Program-made: the position numbers and the translations under genes | Assembly (NCBI GenBank): GCA_964602655.1 | Contig: CAZRSF010000034.1 | Location: 1 to 61,117 of the forward strand | Source: Moduliflexus sp964602655 | GTDB lineage: Bacteria > Moduliflexota > Moduliflexia > Moduliflexales > Moduliflexaceae | Length of the DNA stretch: 61,117 bases | Direction of reading: 5' to 3' | Shown here: positions 50,721 to 60,008 of the stretch, piece after piece | Layout: every line of letters begins with the position of its first letter | Numbering within the stretch: position 1 is the first letter of the stretch | The notes under the pieces: model-generated | What the model saw: the letters and a program-made list of their open reading frames with translations, nothing else | Database searches by the model: none | What the model was told of the DNA's origin: nothing

Positions 50721-51680
50721 TTATCGCCGGAATATTCGCAAAAAAGCGCGAACTCCCGATATTATAGAAAGCCATAACGTTCGAAGCAAGAAAGAGGGAT
50801 CGGATTGTAGCATACGAATAGTATCCCGCAATCGTATCGTTTCTTGTTCGAGATCGATCCACTGCTGCTGAAGCTGTTTCAGTGCTTGAAGATCCCAAAA
50901 GATATAACATCGAACCACGTTTTCGGTTTGCATTTGTTGAAGAAGCGCTGGCCAATCTGGTCGCCGCATCATATCCCATTGGAAAAACAGACGGGGAGTT
51001 GTTTCTTTGTTGATTTCGTGAGAGATCGTTGTAATATCCACATGCCGCCCATGCAGAATCTTGACGGTATGATCCACAAATACAGGAAAGATAAAGCGAC
51101 AATTATATTCTGGAGTCAAGATGGAGATTCTCAGCTTGCTATGATATAATGCCTCTCTGAAGGCTGGCTGATCATGTTCAGGACGAATAGGCTGAGCAGT
51201 TTGCTTCATATACACATCTAACCATTGGTCAAAAAATTGTTGGACGGTTGGCGTATTGCGATACAAAATCACCCCTGTATTCAATTCAGCAAAACTCGCA
51301 GGAACATTTTCAAGAATATACGGCGTCAACGGATCGCTTGCAATAGATGTCATTCTGAGAGGAGAATGCGCTACGGCAAGATCAAACACATCTAACAGAA
51401 CAAATAAATCTGCCACATCAGCGCAAATATAGGTATCCGTATCAAGAAACAAGGTTTTTTCATAGGGAGAACGCGCCATATAACGAATTTTATCAATAAA
51501 CTCATAACGAGGTTGATCAATAATGATCACTTGTTCGAAAATATCTTGGGTCTCAACCGCCTCGTTCGAGAATAGGGTGACCGGCATGAAAGGCATCTGT
51601 TGTTTTAAGCTTTTTGCAGAACGACAAGCTTCGTTAATAAACTCTTTTCCTGTTGCGACATAGATTACGCCTTGAGACAC
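50721..51680 (-). CDS. Putative glycosyltransferase (GT-A fold, DXD motif)
   Basis: The product is 319 aa. The N terminus (GVIYVATGKEFINEACRSAK) and the KTLFLDTDTYICAD motif with its DxD at residues about 98-100 are those of GT8-like/nucleotide-diphospho-sugar transferases. LNTGVILYRNTPTVQQFFDQW supports this. A C-terminal hydrophobic helix (SFLLRTLWLSIISGVRAFL) may anchor it to the membrane. The start is GTG with AAGGGGG 6 bases upstream. It follows the sulfotransferase-like gene by 15 bases. Confidence 0.78.
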   Translation of the reverse strand: MSQGVIYVATGKEFINEACRSAKSLKQQMPFMPVTLFSNEAVETQDIFEQVIIIDQPRYEFIDKIRYMARSPYEKTLFLDTDTYICADVADLFVLLDVFDLAVAHSPLRMTSIASDPLTPYILENVPASFAELNTGVILYRNTPTVQQFFDQWLDVYMKQTAQPIRPEHDQPAFREALYHSKLRISILTPEYNCRFIFPVFVDHTVKILHGRHVDITTISHEINKETTPRLFFQWDMMRRPDWPALLQQMQTENVVRCYIFWDLQALKQLQQQWIDLEQETIRLRDTIRMLQSDPSFLLRTLWLSIISGVRAFLRIFRR

Positions 51681-51695
51681 AAGATGCCCCCTTTT

Positions 51696-52688
51696 TTATA
51701 ATTGAACGGGTAATTCTCCATAGATAGCGGCATATAACCTAAGAAGCTCACGATTATCCAACAAGCGAAGATAGACCGGATCATGCTGATAGGCTTTCCA
51801 TCGTTCCAGTACCCGCATCTGCTGTGCTTGATGCGAAAAGTCAAGGTGATCGAACGAACTTCCTTCGCCATTCGGCGAAACCTTTTCCAAGCCCGTATCC
51901 GTGAAAGATCGTTCTAACTGCGCTGAAATGCCACGCCGATAGATTTCATCGCCAAACCAGCGATCATAATTGATGAACACGACCTTTCCTAAGGATGACA
52001 AATATGAGGTTTCTCCGAGAAATTCTTTCGCATACGCGACCCATGTTGCGGGGAATTGCTCAACGGTGATTTGATTCGGTGGCCACAGCGACGGCTTGCG
52101 CATCAAGCTTGCTAAATTATTCAACGGATTGCGCAAGACGAGAAGAAACGTGCGCCGAGTGGCAAGCTGCCTGTCGCGGCTTGCGGCAAATGGACGATAG
52201 AAGCGTCGTTCCCAGTTTGAAAATGAGGCAGCGAGTTTCTCTGGAGTGTGATTTTCGCAGCCGAACAGATTCACGCTGGCTTCAAGGTGACTGTCATCCG
52301 CAATCCAATGGGGCAGCCGAGCCGTCAAATGATCGAGCGCAAGCTCATTGATCATCTTTTCGAAATGGCGGGTGTCATACAATGTTTTGACGATAACATG
52401 AGCTGATGCGTCTAACCGAGCGCGAAATTCCCGCGCCACGAATTCTTGAATCGTCCAAACTTGCCCTTTATTGAGCAAACTCAAGGTATTACCCTGCACC
52501 GTCAGATAAAGATAGGTCGGATTGCCTTCCAGCAACTCGTCAGACTCGTTGAATGACTCAGCAAAGACGAAATCATTCAGATACCGGGCAATGCCATGAT
52601 AATGAGGAATCAGCCAATTTGCTATCGCGTGATTTCCAGAGCGGCGAATGGCTAAAATAAACACGTCTTCTTGGGAATACCACGCCAT
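51696..52688 (-). CDS. Sulfotransferase-like protein
   Basis: The product is 330 aa. The N-terminal VFILAIRRSGNHAIANWLIP resembles the 5'-phosphosulfate loop of PAPS-dependent sulfotransferases. TFLLVLRNPLNNLASLMRK matches the 3'-phosphate-binding strand-helix (RxP...S). WIADDSHLEAS and FINYDRWFGDE lie between and after. If active it would sulfate the exported glycan. PAPS-synthesis genes are not in the window. Divergence is strong, so another P-loop kinase-like role is possible. Confidence 0.65.
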   Translation of the reverse strand: MAWYSQEDVFILAIRRSGNHAIANWLIPHYHGIARYLNDFVFAESFNESDELLEGNPTYLYLTVQGNTLSLLNKGQVWTIQEFVAREFRARLDASAHVIVKTLYDTRHFEKMINELALDHLTARLPHWIADDSHLEASVNLFGCENHTPEKLAASFSNWERRFYRPFAASRDRQLATRRTFLLVLRNPLNNLASLMRKPSLWPPNQITVEQFPATWVAYAKEFLGETSYLSSLGKVVFINYDRWFGDEIYRRGISAQLERSFTDTGLEKVSPNGEGSSFDHLDFSHQAQQMRVLERWKAYQHDPVYLRLLDNRELLRLYAAIYGELPVQL

Positions 52689-52709
52689 GTTAATAACTCA
52701 CCGAAACAA

Positions 52710-53978
52710 TTAACATACGGACGGATTGAACTGCCCGACCGTCAAGCGCATGTTTAATGGCACAATTCCATGCGTGAGGTTTGAGACGGGAATGCCTGTG
52801 CCATACAGATCAATTCGCGGTACGTGAAACGTTGCAATCTGCTCTGCTGACAGTAACACTTCTGCGCGGGGCAGGACAATTTCAATGGTCACGACATACT
52901 CCCCAGGGGTCAAATACTGCTCGATATTGTGCGATGTCAGCGTCCAAACGGCCGCGCCTGATAATTCCGGCACGGTATTATTCGTCAACGAGGCTCCTAA
53001 TAGAGAGACCGGAATCCCGCTCACCGTATAGAGATACGCATTGACGCCGATATGGCGCAGGCGTTCTGAACTATGGAGATGAATAACAATTTGCAGGTAA
53101 GCATGGCGGTCTTCTTGAGTCACGACCGCCACGATGCGATCCACGCTAAGACCATATTCGGTATTGATGAAGGGAAAACGCTGCGATGATGTTTGCGACA
53201 GTGAAACGACCGCCTGCTCATAGATTGACACGACCTGCTCAGCCGTTCCAACGGCAGCAAGCATTCCGCCTTTTACCAACAACGCCCGATGACACAGCAG
53301 CTTAACGGTTGGCATGTTATGACTGACAAACAATACCGTCCTTCCATGTCGTGCAATATCGCTCATTTTCCCAAGACACTTTTTTTGGAATTCAGCATCC
53401 CCAACAGCTAACACTTCATCAACAATCAAAATTTCCGGGTTCAAATGCGCTGCCACAGCAAACGCCAACCGCACATACATCCCGCTGGAATAGCGTTTAA
53501 CGGGCGTATCCAGAAATTTTTCAATGCCGGAAAAATCAATAATTTCATCGAACTTTTGGGCGATTTCGGCGCGTTTCATGCCGAGGATCGTGCCGTTCAG
53601 ATAAATGTTTTCGCGCCCGGTCAATTCGGGATGAAATCCGGTGCCGACTTCCAACAGCGAGCCGACACGACCATAGACTCGTGCGCGACCTGTTGTCGGT
53701 TCGGTAATGCGGGAAAGGATTTTGAGCAATGTGCTTTTCCCCGCGCCATTCCGCCCGATAATTCCCAGCACTTCGCCATGCTTGACCTCAAAAGAGACAT
53801 CTTTCAATGCCCAGAAGAGTTCATCTTCCGACGGTTCGCGCAAGCGGGAGCGCAGATATTCGAATGGCGCGGCAGCAAACGAGCGTACGGCGGCTCGGAA
53901 ATTTTCAGGTCGTTTCTCGGCATGACCGATTCGATAGGATTTTCCTAAATTTTCAACAGAAATCGCGATATTTCCCAT
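52710..53978 (-). CDS. wzt: ABC transporter ATP-binding protein for polysaccharide export (Wzt)
   Basis: The product is 422 aa. The nucleotide-binding domain has Walker A GRNGAGKS (75-82), signature YSSGMYVRL (about 167), Walker B ILIVDEVLAVGD and the switch His in LFVSHN. The C-terminal region of about 170 aa (QRFPFINTEYGLSVDRI onward) is a Wzt C-domain, which in O9a-type systems binds a modified chain end and gates export. Its presence fits a chain capped by methyl or other groups, and methyltransferases are encoded nearby. Two bases separate it from fcl. Confidence 0.95.
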   Translation of the reverse strand: MGNIAISVENLGKSYRIGHAEKRPENFRAAVRSFAAAPFEYLRSRLREPSEDELFWALKDVSFEVKHGEVLGIIGRNGAGKSTLLKILSRITEPTTGRARVYGRVGSLLEVGTGFHPELTGRENIYLNGTILGMKRAEIAQKFDEIIDFSGIEKFLDTPVKRYSSGMYVRLAFAVAAHLNPEILIVDEVLAVGDAEFQKKCLGKMSDIARHGRTVLFVSHNMPTVKLLCHRALLVKGGMLAAVGTAEQVVSIYEQAVVSLSQTSSQRFPFINTEYGLSVDRIVAVVTQEDRHAYLQIVIHLHSSERLRHIGVNAYLYTVSGIPVSLLGASLTNNTVPELSGAAVWTLTSHNIEQYLTPGEYVVTIEIVLPRAEVLLSAEQIATFHVPRIDLYGTGIPVSNLTHGIVPLNMRLTVGQFNPSVC

Positions 53979-53980
53979 GC

Positions 53981-54907
53981 CTACAATTTTCCCAGAAAAT
54001 CCTGATACGCGACTGCCAATCCGTCTTTCAAGTGTGTCGTGGCTTGCCAGCCGAGCTGTTGCAATTTCGAGACATCGAGCAACTTGCGCGGCGTACCGTC
54101 CGGTTTGGTGGCGTCGAAACGCAAGACGCCTTCATAGTCGACAACGAGCTTCATCGTCTCCGCCAATTCTCGAATCGTCACTTCCACGCCAGAGCCGATG
54201 TTGACAATATCATTACCGGAATACCGCTGCATCACAAACACGCAGGCATCGCCGAGATCGTCGGCAAACAGAAACTCGCGTTTCGGGCTGCCCGTGCCCC
54301 ACACGACAACTTCCGGCGCATTGGCGACCTTCGCATCGTGAAAACGCCGAATCAATCCGGGAATCACATGCGAATTATCGGGATGATAATTATCGTTAAT
54401 GCCATATAAATTCGTTGGCATCACCGAGACGAAATTCGTGCCATACTGCCGATTATAGCTCTGACACATCACGATTCCGGCGATTTTGGCGACGGCATAC
54501 GGTTCGTTGGTCGGTTCGAGTTTGCCGTTCAGCAATTCGTCTTCGGTCATCGGCTGCGCCGCGAATTTCGGGTAAATACAGGATGATCCCAAAAACAACA
54601 TTTTTTTGACGCCGAAGGTGTAACAGGCATGAATGATGTTGTTTTGAATTTCCAAATTCGAATAAATAAATTCCGCCGGATAGGTGTTGTTTGCCAGAAT
54701 ACCACCGACTTTCGCCGCAGCCAGAAACACATATTGCGGCTTTTCGATTTTGAAATAGGTTTCGACTTCGGCCTGTACCGTGAGATCTATCTCCCGATGC
54801 GGCAAACCGACAATATTCTCGTAGTCCTGCCGCCGCAGGGCACGTTCTATTGCAGACCCCACCAGCCCATATCGTCCGGCGATAAAAATTTTAGCGTCTT
54901 TTTCCAT
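53981..54907 (-). CDS. fcl: GDP-L-fucose synthase
   Basis: The product is 308 aa. This SDR-family epimerase/reductase converts GDP-4-keto-6-deoxymannose to GDP-L-fucose with NADPH. Cofactor loop GRYGLVG (11-17), the family segment LAAAKVGGILANNTYPAEF, catalytic Ser108 in LGSSCIYPK, and Tyr137/Lys141 in EPYAVAK are intact. The usual partner gene, GDP-mannose 4,6-dehydratase (gmd), is not in the window. Fucose, or a related 6-deoxyhexose, is therefore likely in the polysaccharide. Confidence 0.95.
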   Translation of the reverse strand: MEKDAKIFIAGRYGLVGSAIERALRRQDYENIVGLPHREIDLTVQAEVETYFKIEKPQYVFLAAAKVGGILANNTYPAEFIYSNLEIQNNIIHACYTFGVKKMLFLGSSCIYPKFAAQPMTEDELLNGKLEPTNEPYAVAKIAGIVMCQSYNRQYGTNFVSVMPTNLYGINDNYHPDNSHVIPGLIRRFHDAKVANAPEVVVWGTGSPKREFLFADDLGDACVFVMQRYSGNDIVNIGSGVEVTIRELAETMKLVVDYEGVLRFDATKPDGTPRKLLDVSKLQQLGWQATTHLKDGLAVAYQDFLGKL

Positions 54908-54913
54908 ATCAGA

Positions 54914-54992
54914 AAACCACAGATTTCACAAATTTCACAGATTAAAAATAGTCTTACAAAAAAATCTGTGAAATCTGCGTCATCTGTGGTTT
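54914..54992. repeat. Inverted repeat (CCACAGAT family) between fcl and wzm
   Basis: Arms AAACCACAGATTTCACA and TGTGGTTT-ended complement match imperfectly over about 30 bases. Its arm motif (CCACAGATTTCACAGATT) differs from the CCACGAAA repeats but the size and position in operon gaps are similar. Confidence 0.75.
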
Positions 54993-54993
54993 G

Positions 54994-55848
54994 TTATGCG
55001 ACATCCACAATCGTCCGTTCGGTGCGGCGAAAATAATATGCGCCGCCAATGAGCAGCGGAATTGTCAACATCACAGACATCACAAAAAACATATCAGGCG
55101 GCGAACCAGCGCCTAATAACGCCCACCGAAATCCCTCAATCACATTCGTCATCGGATTCAAACGATAGATCGTCTGCCAGCGCTCAGGAATGATACTCAT
55201 CGCATAGACGACCGGCGTGGCGTACATCCAGCCGCGAATGAGATAGGCGACCAGTTCGGCGACATCATGATAATGCACGACCCAGGTTGCCGCCCAAAGA
55301 CCGACCGCCAGGCCAATTGCACCGGCCAGCAATAAAAATAGCGGAAGCGTCACGATTTGCCAGCCGGGGAAATAGCCGTAATAGATCATCATGCCGAGCA
55401 GAATGACAAACGATATCGAAAAATCAATCAATCCGGCAAAGACGCTGACAATCGGCACAATCAGACGAGGGAAATACACTTTGGTAATCAAATGGCGATG
55501 GCTTAATAAACTCTGCGTTGCGCCCATCACCGCAGAAGAAAAAAACGTCCAGGGTAAAATGGCGGTGTATGTAAAAATCGGATAAGGAACGCCATCAGAC
55601 GGCAATTTCGCGACGAAGCCGAAAATCAGCGAAAAAATCACCATATTCAAAATCGGATGAATGACAATCCAGAGCGGCCCAAGCGCCATCTGTTTATAGC
55701 GCCCTTTCACATCGCGCCAGAGCAAAAAATAGAGCAAATCGCGATACTCCCAAATATCGCGCAGCCCCAATCTGCCCCAGCCTGTCGTTGGCTCAATCGT
55801 AAAAAAAGGCGTCTGTTCGTCGTTACTTGTCACTGCCGTTGCTTGCAT
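54994..55848 (-). CDS. wzm: ABC-2 type polysaccharide export permease (Wzm)
   Basis: The product is 284 aa with six helices. The ABC-2 signature LGLRDIWEYRDLLYFLLWRDVKGRYKQM precedes the first helix, and ALGPLWIVIHPILNMVIFSLIF follows. It forms the membrane channel with Wzt and exports the undecaprenyl-linked polysaccharide. It is the first gene of the long minus-strand series, so the operon promoter is expected upstream, in 55849-55954. I see no convincing -35/-10 there. ATG at 55848. Confidence 0.95.
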   Translation of the reverse strand: MQATAVTSNDEQTPFFTIEPTTGWGRLGLRDIWEYRDLLYFLLWRDVKGRYKQMALGPLWIVIHPILNMVIFSLIFGFVAKLPSDGVPYPIFTYTAILPWTFFSSAVMGATQSLLSHRHLITKVYFPRLIVPIVSVFAGLIDFSISFVILLGMMIYYGYFPGWQIVTLPLFLLLAGAIGLAVGLWAATWVVHYHDVAELVAYLIRGWMYATPVVYAMSIIPERWQTIYRLNPMTNVIEGFRWALLGAGSPPDMFFVMSVMLTIPLLIGGAYYFRRTERTIVDVA

Positions 55849-55954
55849 TCGTCATCCTTCCCGTCATCGGTTCGAATCATCGCGTCGGGAAATATCGTGT
55901 CGCCAAAATTTTGTCAAGAGGAAAAATCGAGGAAACAAATTCTCTCACCATCTC

Positions 55955-57571
55955 TTACCGATAGAGATATGAAATTTTTTCCGGCAGCGGAATGTTATTG
56001 CCGCGCTCATCCTCGCCATAGCCGCTTTTTGACAGCGTTTCGATGTCGGCAATCGGACGCCGGTCGCCAATAAACGTCACTGCCAGCGCCATGAGAATAT
56101 CAATTTTGCCGAGGGCTAACAAGCGCGTGACAACTTCGCTGATCGCGCCGCGCACCTCTTCGGGAGTCAGCAATTCTTTCTGCACATCCGGAATTTGCAA
56201 ATCTTCAATCAGAATTTCCTGGTGAATGACTAATAATTTTTCATCCACTAAATATTTTATTTCGCGTTTAATGACGTGCGGCAGGGTTTCGGTTGTCGTT
56301 GCGGCGATATGTTGTGCGCTGACCAATTTTTTCGCAATCAACCGCCGTTTTTCCATATTGATTTTTTCATTCGCCCGGAACAGATCGAACACGCAACTGG
56401 CGTCATAGACTTCATCGCCGAGGTGCATTTGCACTTCCGTGCCATAATGCCGCGCAATTTTGGCAACATAGGTCGAGGGGCGGACATGAAAACCACGATA
56501 CATCGGCACCGGGATACGTTTCGACACGATCTGCGCATAACGCATCACCGCGTCTTCGCTCAATAACTTGCCTTTCTGAAGAAAGCGCGTGCAAAAAAAG
56601 AGCGCGTAATTGCCCATTGTGTCAAGGATTTGATAGATGCCGGTAATCTCTTGCAAGCGCGTGTAAATCTGGAGATGGCGAGAATTGCGTTCGTGCCGCT
56701 CATGAAAATGCACGAGCGTTGTGGCAATTTCCAATAAATGCAAGGCAATCGAAACGCAGCCGCGCAGTTTGGCTAATTTGGCGTCTTTGGCCTCCATTCT
56801 GGTGTATCCGATATAGGTGTCATACACCGACTGGAGATTATGCACTTCGGCCTCGAATGTGCGCAGACGCTCCTCGTTGACATGCTCCGGCACAAGTTCG
56901 ACGAGTTCCTGTTCCGAAAAAATGCGGCAAAAGCCTAATGATGTGTACTCTTCAGCCACTTCAAGATACGAGGTCGCAATCTTGACAATCGCCTCGTCTT
57001 CCCGGCTGACATTGTCAACCCATATATCGGCATAGAGTTTTCCGGGAATACAGAAGTAGGGAAAATCCTGGCATGTCAGGCCGCTTTTCGGAATTTCCAC
57101 CCCCAGTTCATTGGCTTCCTGCTCCAAACGCAAGAATGCTTTTTGCAGCATGGTATCGAAAATCTTGCGCACGTCGCCGGTAATCACTTCGAATTCGGAA
57201 ATTTCTTCGTCTAAGATGTCATAACTCGACGCCCGCACCTCAAGATAGCGCATGACATACGAGACCTGACCGAGCATTTTAATGACCGCCACTAATTCTC
57301 GGAGAAAAAACCACGCCCGATTTTCCTTCGCGCCGCAACTATCCAGCAGGTTTTCGGCAAATTCAGCCTGTCCCGCGACATAGCTGTAAAACCGCCGCGA
57401 ATATTTGCTGCGATCTCGGCCTTCACCATGCATAAACGGAATCACTTCGAGCAAATCCGCCATTTGCTTTGAAACACCATACAAAAAATCGCCATGCGTT
57501 ACGGTCTCTTTTGCGGGCGAATACGTCGCTAATGCCACTGGAAAGCTTCGTTTCGGAGCAGTATTTTCCAT
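55955..57571 (-). CDS. Large protein with internal HPr-like domain
   Basis: The product is 538 aa. An HPr-like domain lies at about 350-440: YRGFHVRPSTYVAKIARHY has the phospho-acceptor His362 in the GxHxRP motif, and GDEVYDASCVFDLFRANEKI is the HPr core. The N-terminal 350 residues are mainly helical with no domain I know; a C-terminal 100-aa tail is also unassigned. Stand-alone HPr is about 88 aa, so this is a fused regulator-like protein. No PTS enzyme I or II is near. It follows pdhC by 101 bases. AGAGG precedes ATG 57571. Function is unknown; a phosphorylation-responsive regulator is possible. Confidence 0.75.
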   Translation of the reverse strand: MENTAPKRSFPVALATYSPAKETVTHGDFLYGVSKQMADLLEVIPFMHGEGRDRSKYSRRFYSYVAGQAEFAENLLDSCGAKENRAWFFLRELVAVIKMLGQVSYVMRYLEVRASSYDILDEEISEFEVITGDVRKIFDTMLQKAFLRLEQEANELGVEIPKSGLTCQDFPYFCIPGKLYADIWVDNVSREDEAIVKIATSYLEVAEEYTSLGFCRIFSEQELVELVPEHVNEERLRTFEAEVHNLQSVYDTYIGYTRMEAKDAKLAKLRGCVSIALHLLEIATTLVHFHERHERNSRHLQIYTRLQEITGIYQILDTMGNYALFFCTRFLQKGKLLSEDAVMRYAQIVSKRIPVPMYRGFHVRPSTYVAKIARHYGTEVQMHLGDEVYDASCVFDLFRANEKINMEKRRLIAKKLVSAQHIAATTTETLPHVIKREIKYLVDEKLLVIHQEILIEDLQIPDVQKELLTPEEVRGAISEVVTRLLALGKIDILMALAVTFIGDRRPIADIETLSKSGYGEDERGNNIPLPEKISYLYR

Positions 57572-57627
57572 TCCCAAACCTCTGCTGTGCAGCAATTCGT
57601 CACAATACTTAATGATATACGCACAAC

Positions 57628-57660
57628 AGACCTGTCAGTCATCACACAACTGACAGGTCT
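57628..57660. repeat. 12-bp inverted repeat, possible terminator of the pdh genes
   Basis: AGACCTGTCAGT (57628-57639) and ACTGACAGGTCT (57649-57660) are perfect arms around nine bases. It sits 12 bases past the pdhC stop. There is no T-run, so termination is uncertain. Confidence 0.6.
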
Positions 57661-57672
57661 GCATGTATTCCA

Positions 57673-58899
57673 CTAAAATAATGCGCGGATTGGCTGTTCT
57701 AACGTCTTTTTCAATTCTGATAGAAACGCTGCGCCGACAGCGCCGTCAATCACGCGATGATCGCATGAGAGCGTCAAGGCCATGTTCGATTGAATCGCGA
57801 TTTCGTCATTCTCCGTGACCACCGGCTCTTTGCGAATCGCGCCGACCGCCAAAATCGCCGATCCCGGAGGATTGATGATCGCCGTAAATTCCTCGATGCC
57901 GAACGAGCCGAGGCTGCTGATTGTAAAGGTCGCACCGGTATATTCCTGCGGCTCTAAGCGGTTGTTTTGCGCTTTTTGAATCAAGACGCGCAATTCATCA
58001 TCAATCTGCACGATCCCTTTCTGGCCGCAATTTCGGACGACCGGCGTTATCAAGCCATCCGGCTGGGCTACGGCCAGGCCAACGTCCGCGCTGCCATGTC
58101 TCAAAATCGTATCGCCTTGCCAGGTCGAGTTGATCGTCGGATACTTTTTCAGCGCTTCGGCAACAAATTTGACGAGAAACGCATTCAACGAGATTTTCTC
58201 TTTCAACGTCGCATTCAACGCGGTTCTGGCGGCGAGAATGCCGTCCATATTCACCGTGACTTTCAGATAAAAATGCGGCGCACTGAATTTCGATTCCGCG
58301 AGGCGCTGCGCAATCACTTTCCGTTTTTGCGACACGCGAATCGTTTCATCCGCCAATGACGGCGCAGCGAATACTGGGGCTATTGGCGCGGCTGTCGGTT
58401 GAACCGGTTGCGCCTGTTTAGCCTGTTCGATGTCGCGTTTGATGATACGCCCGCCCGGCCCGGTGCCTGCGACAGCGTCTAATTCGATGCCCGCTTCTTG
58501 CGCAATTTTCCGCGCTAATGGCGATGATTTGATGCGTGTATCTCCTGCTGCGGCAACCGTTTGCGCAGGCGCGGCCTGAACTGCCGCCGCTGCTTCGATT
58601 TTCTTTTCTGGCACTGCTGCTCCAGACGAGTCTTCTTTCAGCAATGCGCTAATGTCTTCCCCTTGTTTGCCAAGAATGGCAATCGGAGCGCCAACGTTCG
58701 CTTCTTTGCCTTGCGGCACGATAATTTTCAATAACACGCCGCCTTGCGGAATTTCATAATCCATGACGGCTTTATCGGTTTCGATTTCACATAACACCGA
58801 ACCGGCTTTGACCTCACTTCCTTCCTGATAATTCCATTTGGCAATGGTTCCAACTTCCATTGTTGGCGAAAGGGATAGCATTAAAATTTTTTCTGCCAT
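57673..58899 (-). CDS. pdhC: Pyruvate dehydrogenase E2, dihydrolipoyl acetyltransferase
   Basis: The product is 408 aa. It has one lipoyl domain (lipoylated Lys43 in IETDKAVMDYEIP), a peripheral-subunit-binding domain (SSPLARKIAQEAGIELDAV and GTGPGGRIIKRDIE, about 125-160), and a catalytic domain with the DHRVIDGAVGAAFL active site. It transfers the acetyl group to CoA and forms the core of the complex. A single lipoyl domain and an Ala/Pro-rich linker are normal for this short form. Gene order pdhA-pdhB-pdhC is intact. No E3 gene follows in the window. Confidence 0.95.
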   Translation of the reverse strand: MAEKILMLSLSPTMEVGTIAKWNYQEGSEVKAGSVLCEIETDKAVMDYEIPQGGVLLKIIVPQGKEANVGAPIAILGKQGEDISALLKEDSSGAAVPEKKIEAAAAVQAAPAQTVAAAGDTRIKSSPLARKIAQEAGIELDAVAGTGPGGRIIKRDIEQAKQAQPVQPTAAPIAPVFAAPSLADETIRVSQKRKVIAQRLAESKFSAPHFYLKVTVNMDGILAARTALNATLKEKISLNAFLVKFVAEALKKYPTINSTWQGDTILRHGSADVGLAVAQPDGLITPVVRNCGQKGIVQIDDELRVLIQKAQNNRLEPQEYTGATFTISSLGSFGIEEFTAIINPPGSAILAVGAIRKEPVVTENDEIAIQSNMALTLSCDHRVIDGAVGAAFLSELKKTLEQPIRALF

Positions 58900-58911
58900 A
58901 ACTTGCCTCCA

Positions 58912-59892
58912 CTATTCCCGATAGAGAACTTTCTTAACAGCGGCAATCACTTTTTCAACCGATGGCTGCGCCGCCAATTCTAAAGAATGATTATAAGGCA
59001 TCGGTACATCTTCTGAAGAGACAAGTTCGACAGGGGCGTCTAAAAAGTCAAAACAATTTTTCGAAACCAACCACGCGACATGCGATCCGACACTGGCAAT
59101 CGGCCATGATTCGTCAACAACGACGCACCGATTCGTTTTGCGCACCGATGTATAGATCGTCGTTTCGTCTAATGGCCGCAGCGAACGCAAATCAACGATC
59201 TCGACATGAATGCCATCCCCTTCGAGCATCCGCGCCGCTTCCTGTACGATCCGCATCGGCTTGGAATACGTGATAATCGTGGCATCGTCGCCGATGCGTT
59301 TGATATCGGCGCTCCCAATCGGAATCAAATACTCTTCTTCCGGAACTTCCCCTTTCCAGGCGTACATCAATTCTCCTTCCAGAAAGATGACCGGATTATC
59401 ATCCCGAATCGCAGTTTTCAACAGCCCCTTGGCGTCGTATGGCGTGGAGGGCGCGACGACTTTCAGCCCCGGCACATGCGCGTAATAGGTTTGCAACGCT
59501 TGCGAATGTTGCGAGCTAAGATACTCCGCCGGGCCGTTCGGGCCGCGAAACACGACCGGAATATTCAACTGTCCGCCCGACATATAAAGCATTTTCGCGG
59601 CGTTATTGATGACCTGATCAATCGCCATCAACGAAAAGTTAAACGTCATCCACTCCACAATCGGGCGCAGCCCTGCCGCCGCCGCGCCCACGCCCACGCC
59701 GGTGAAACCCTCTTCGGTAATCGGCGTGTCAATTACGCGGGCAGAGCCGTATTTCTCCCACAGCCCCTGACTGACCTTATACGCGCCATTATATTCGGCG
59801 ACCTCTTCCCCCATGAGAATGACGTTTTCGTCCCTCGCCATCTCTTCATCCATCGCCTGGCGCAATGCTTCGCGAAATGTAATAATCGGCAT
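58912..59892 (-). CDS. pdhB: Pyruvate dehydrogenase E1 beta subunit
   Basis: The product is 326 aa, of the transketolase-like E1 beta family. Motifs: FREALRQAMDEEMARDENVILMG, RVIDTPITEEGFTGVGVG, VFRGPNGPAEYLSSQHSQ and FLEGELMYAW, with the C-terminal transketolase domain (VEIVDLRSLRPLDETTIY). It binds TPP with the alpha subunit. Separated from pdhA by a nested repeat of about 115 bases, but on the same strand. Confidence 0.95.
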   Translation of the reverse strand: MPIITFREALRQAMDEEMARDENVILMGEEVAEYNGAYKVSQGLWEKYGSARVIDTPITEEGFTGVGVGAAAAGLRPIVEWMTFNFSLMAIDQVINNAAKMLYMSGGQLNIPVVFRGPNGPAEYLSSQHSQALQTYYAHVPGLKVVAPSTPYDAKGLLKTAIRDDNPVIFLEGELMYAWKGEVPEEEYLIPIGSADIKRIGDDATIITYSKPMRIVQEAARMLEGDGIHVEIVDLRSLRPLDETTIYTSVRKTNRCVVVDESWPIASVGSHVAWLVSKNCFDFLDAPVELVSSEDVPMPYNHSLELAAQPSVEKVIAAVKKVLYRE

Positions 59893-59901
59893 GGCATGTT
59901 A

Positions 59902-60001
59902 AACCACGAAATACACGAAAAATATTATAGGAGCTATTCATGTAGGTCGAAACTGTAGTTTCGACCTACGAAATCCTCATAACTTTCGTGTGTTTCGTGG
60001 T
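59902..60001. repeat. Nested repeat: CCACGAAA inverted repeat containing the TGTAGGTCGAAAC palindrome
   Basis: Outer arms AACCACGAAATACACGAAAA (59902-59921) and TTTCGTGTGTTTCGTGGT (59984-60001). The inner palindrome at 59942-59969 is GTAGGTCGAAACTG, with TAGTTTCGACCTAC after it; the first copy at 30206-30233 differs only at one central base. A mobile palindrome appears to have inserted into the loop of a different repeat. The whole lies between pdhA and pdhB. Confidence 0.9.
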
Positions 60002-60008
60002 ATATTTA

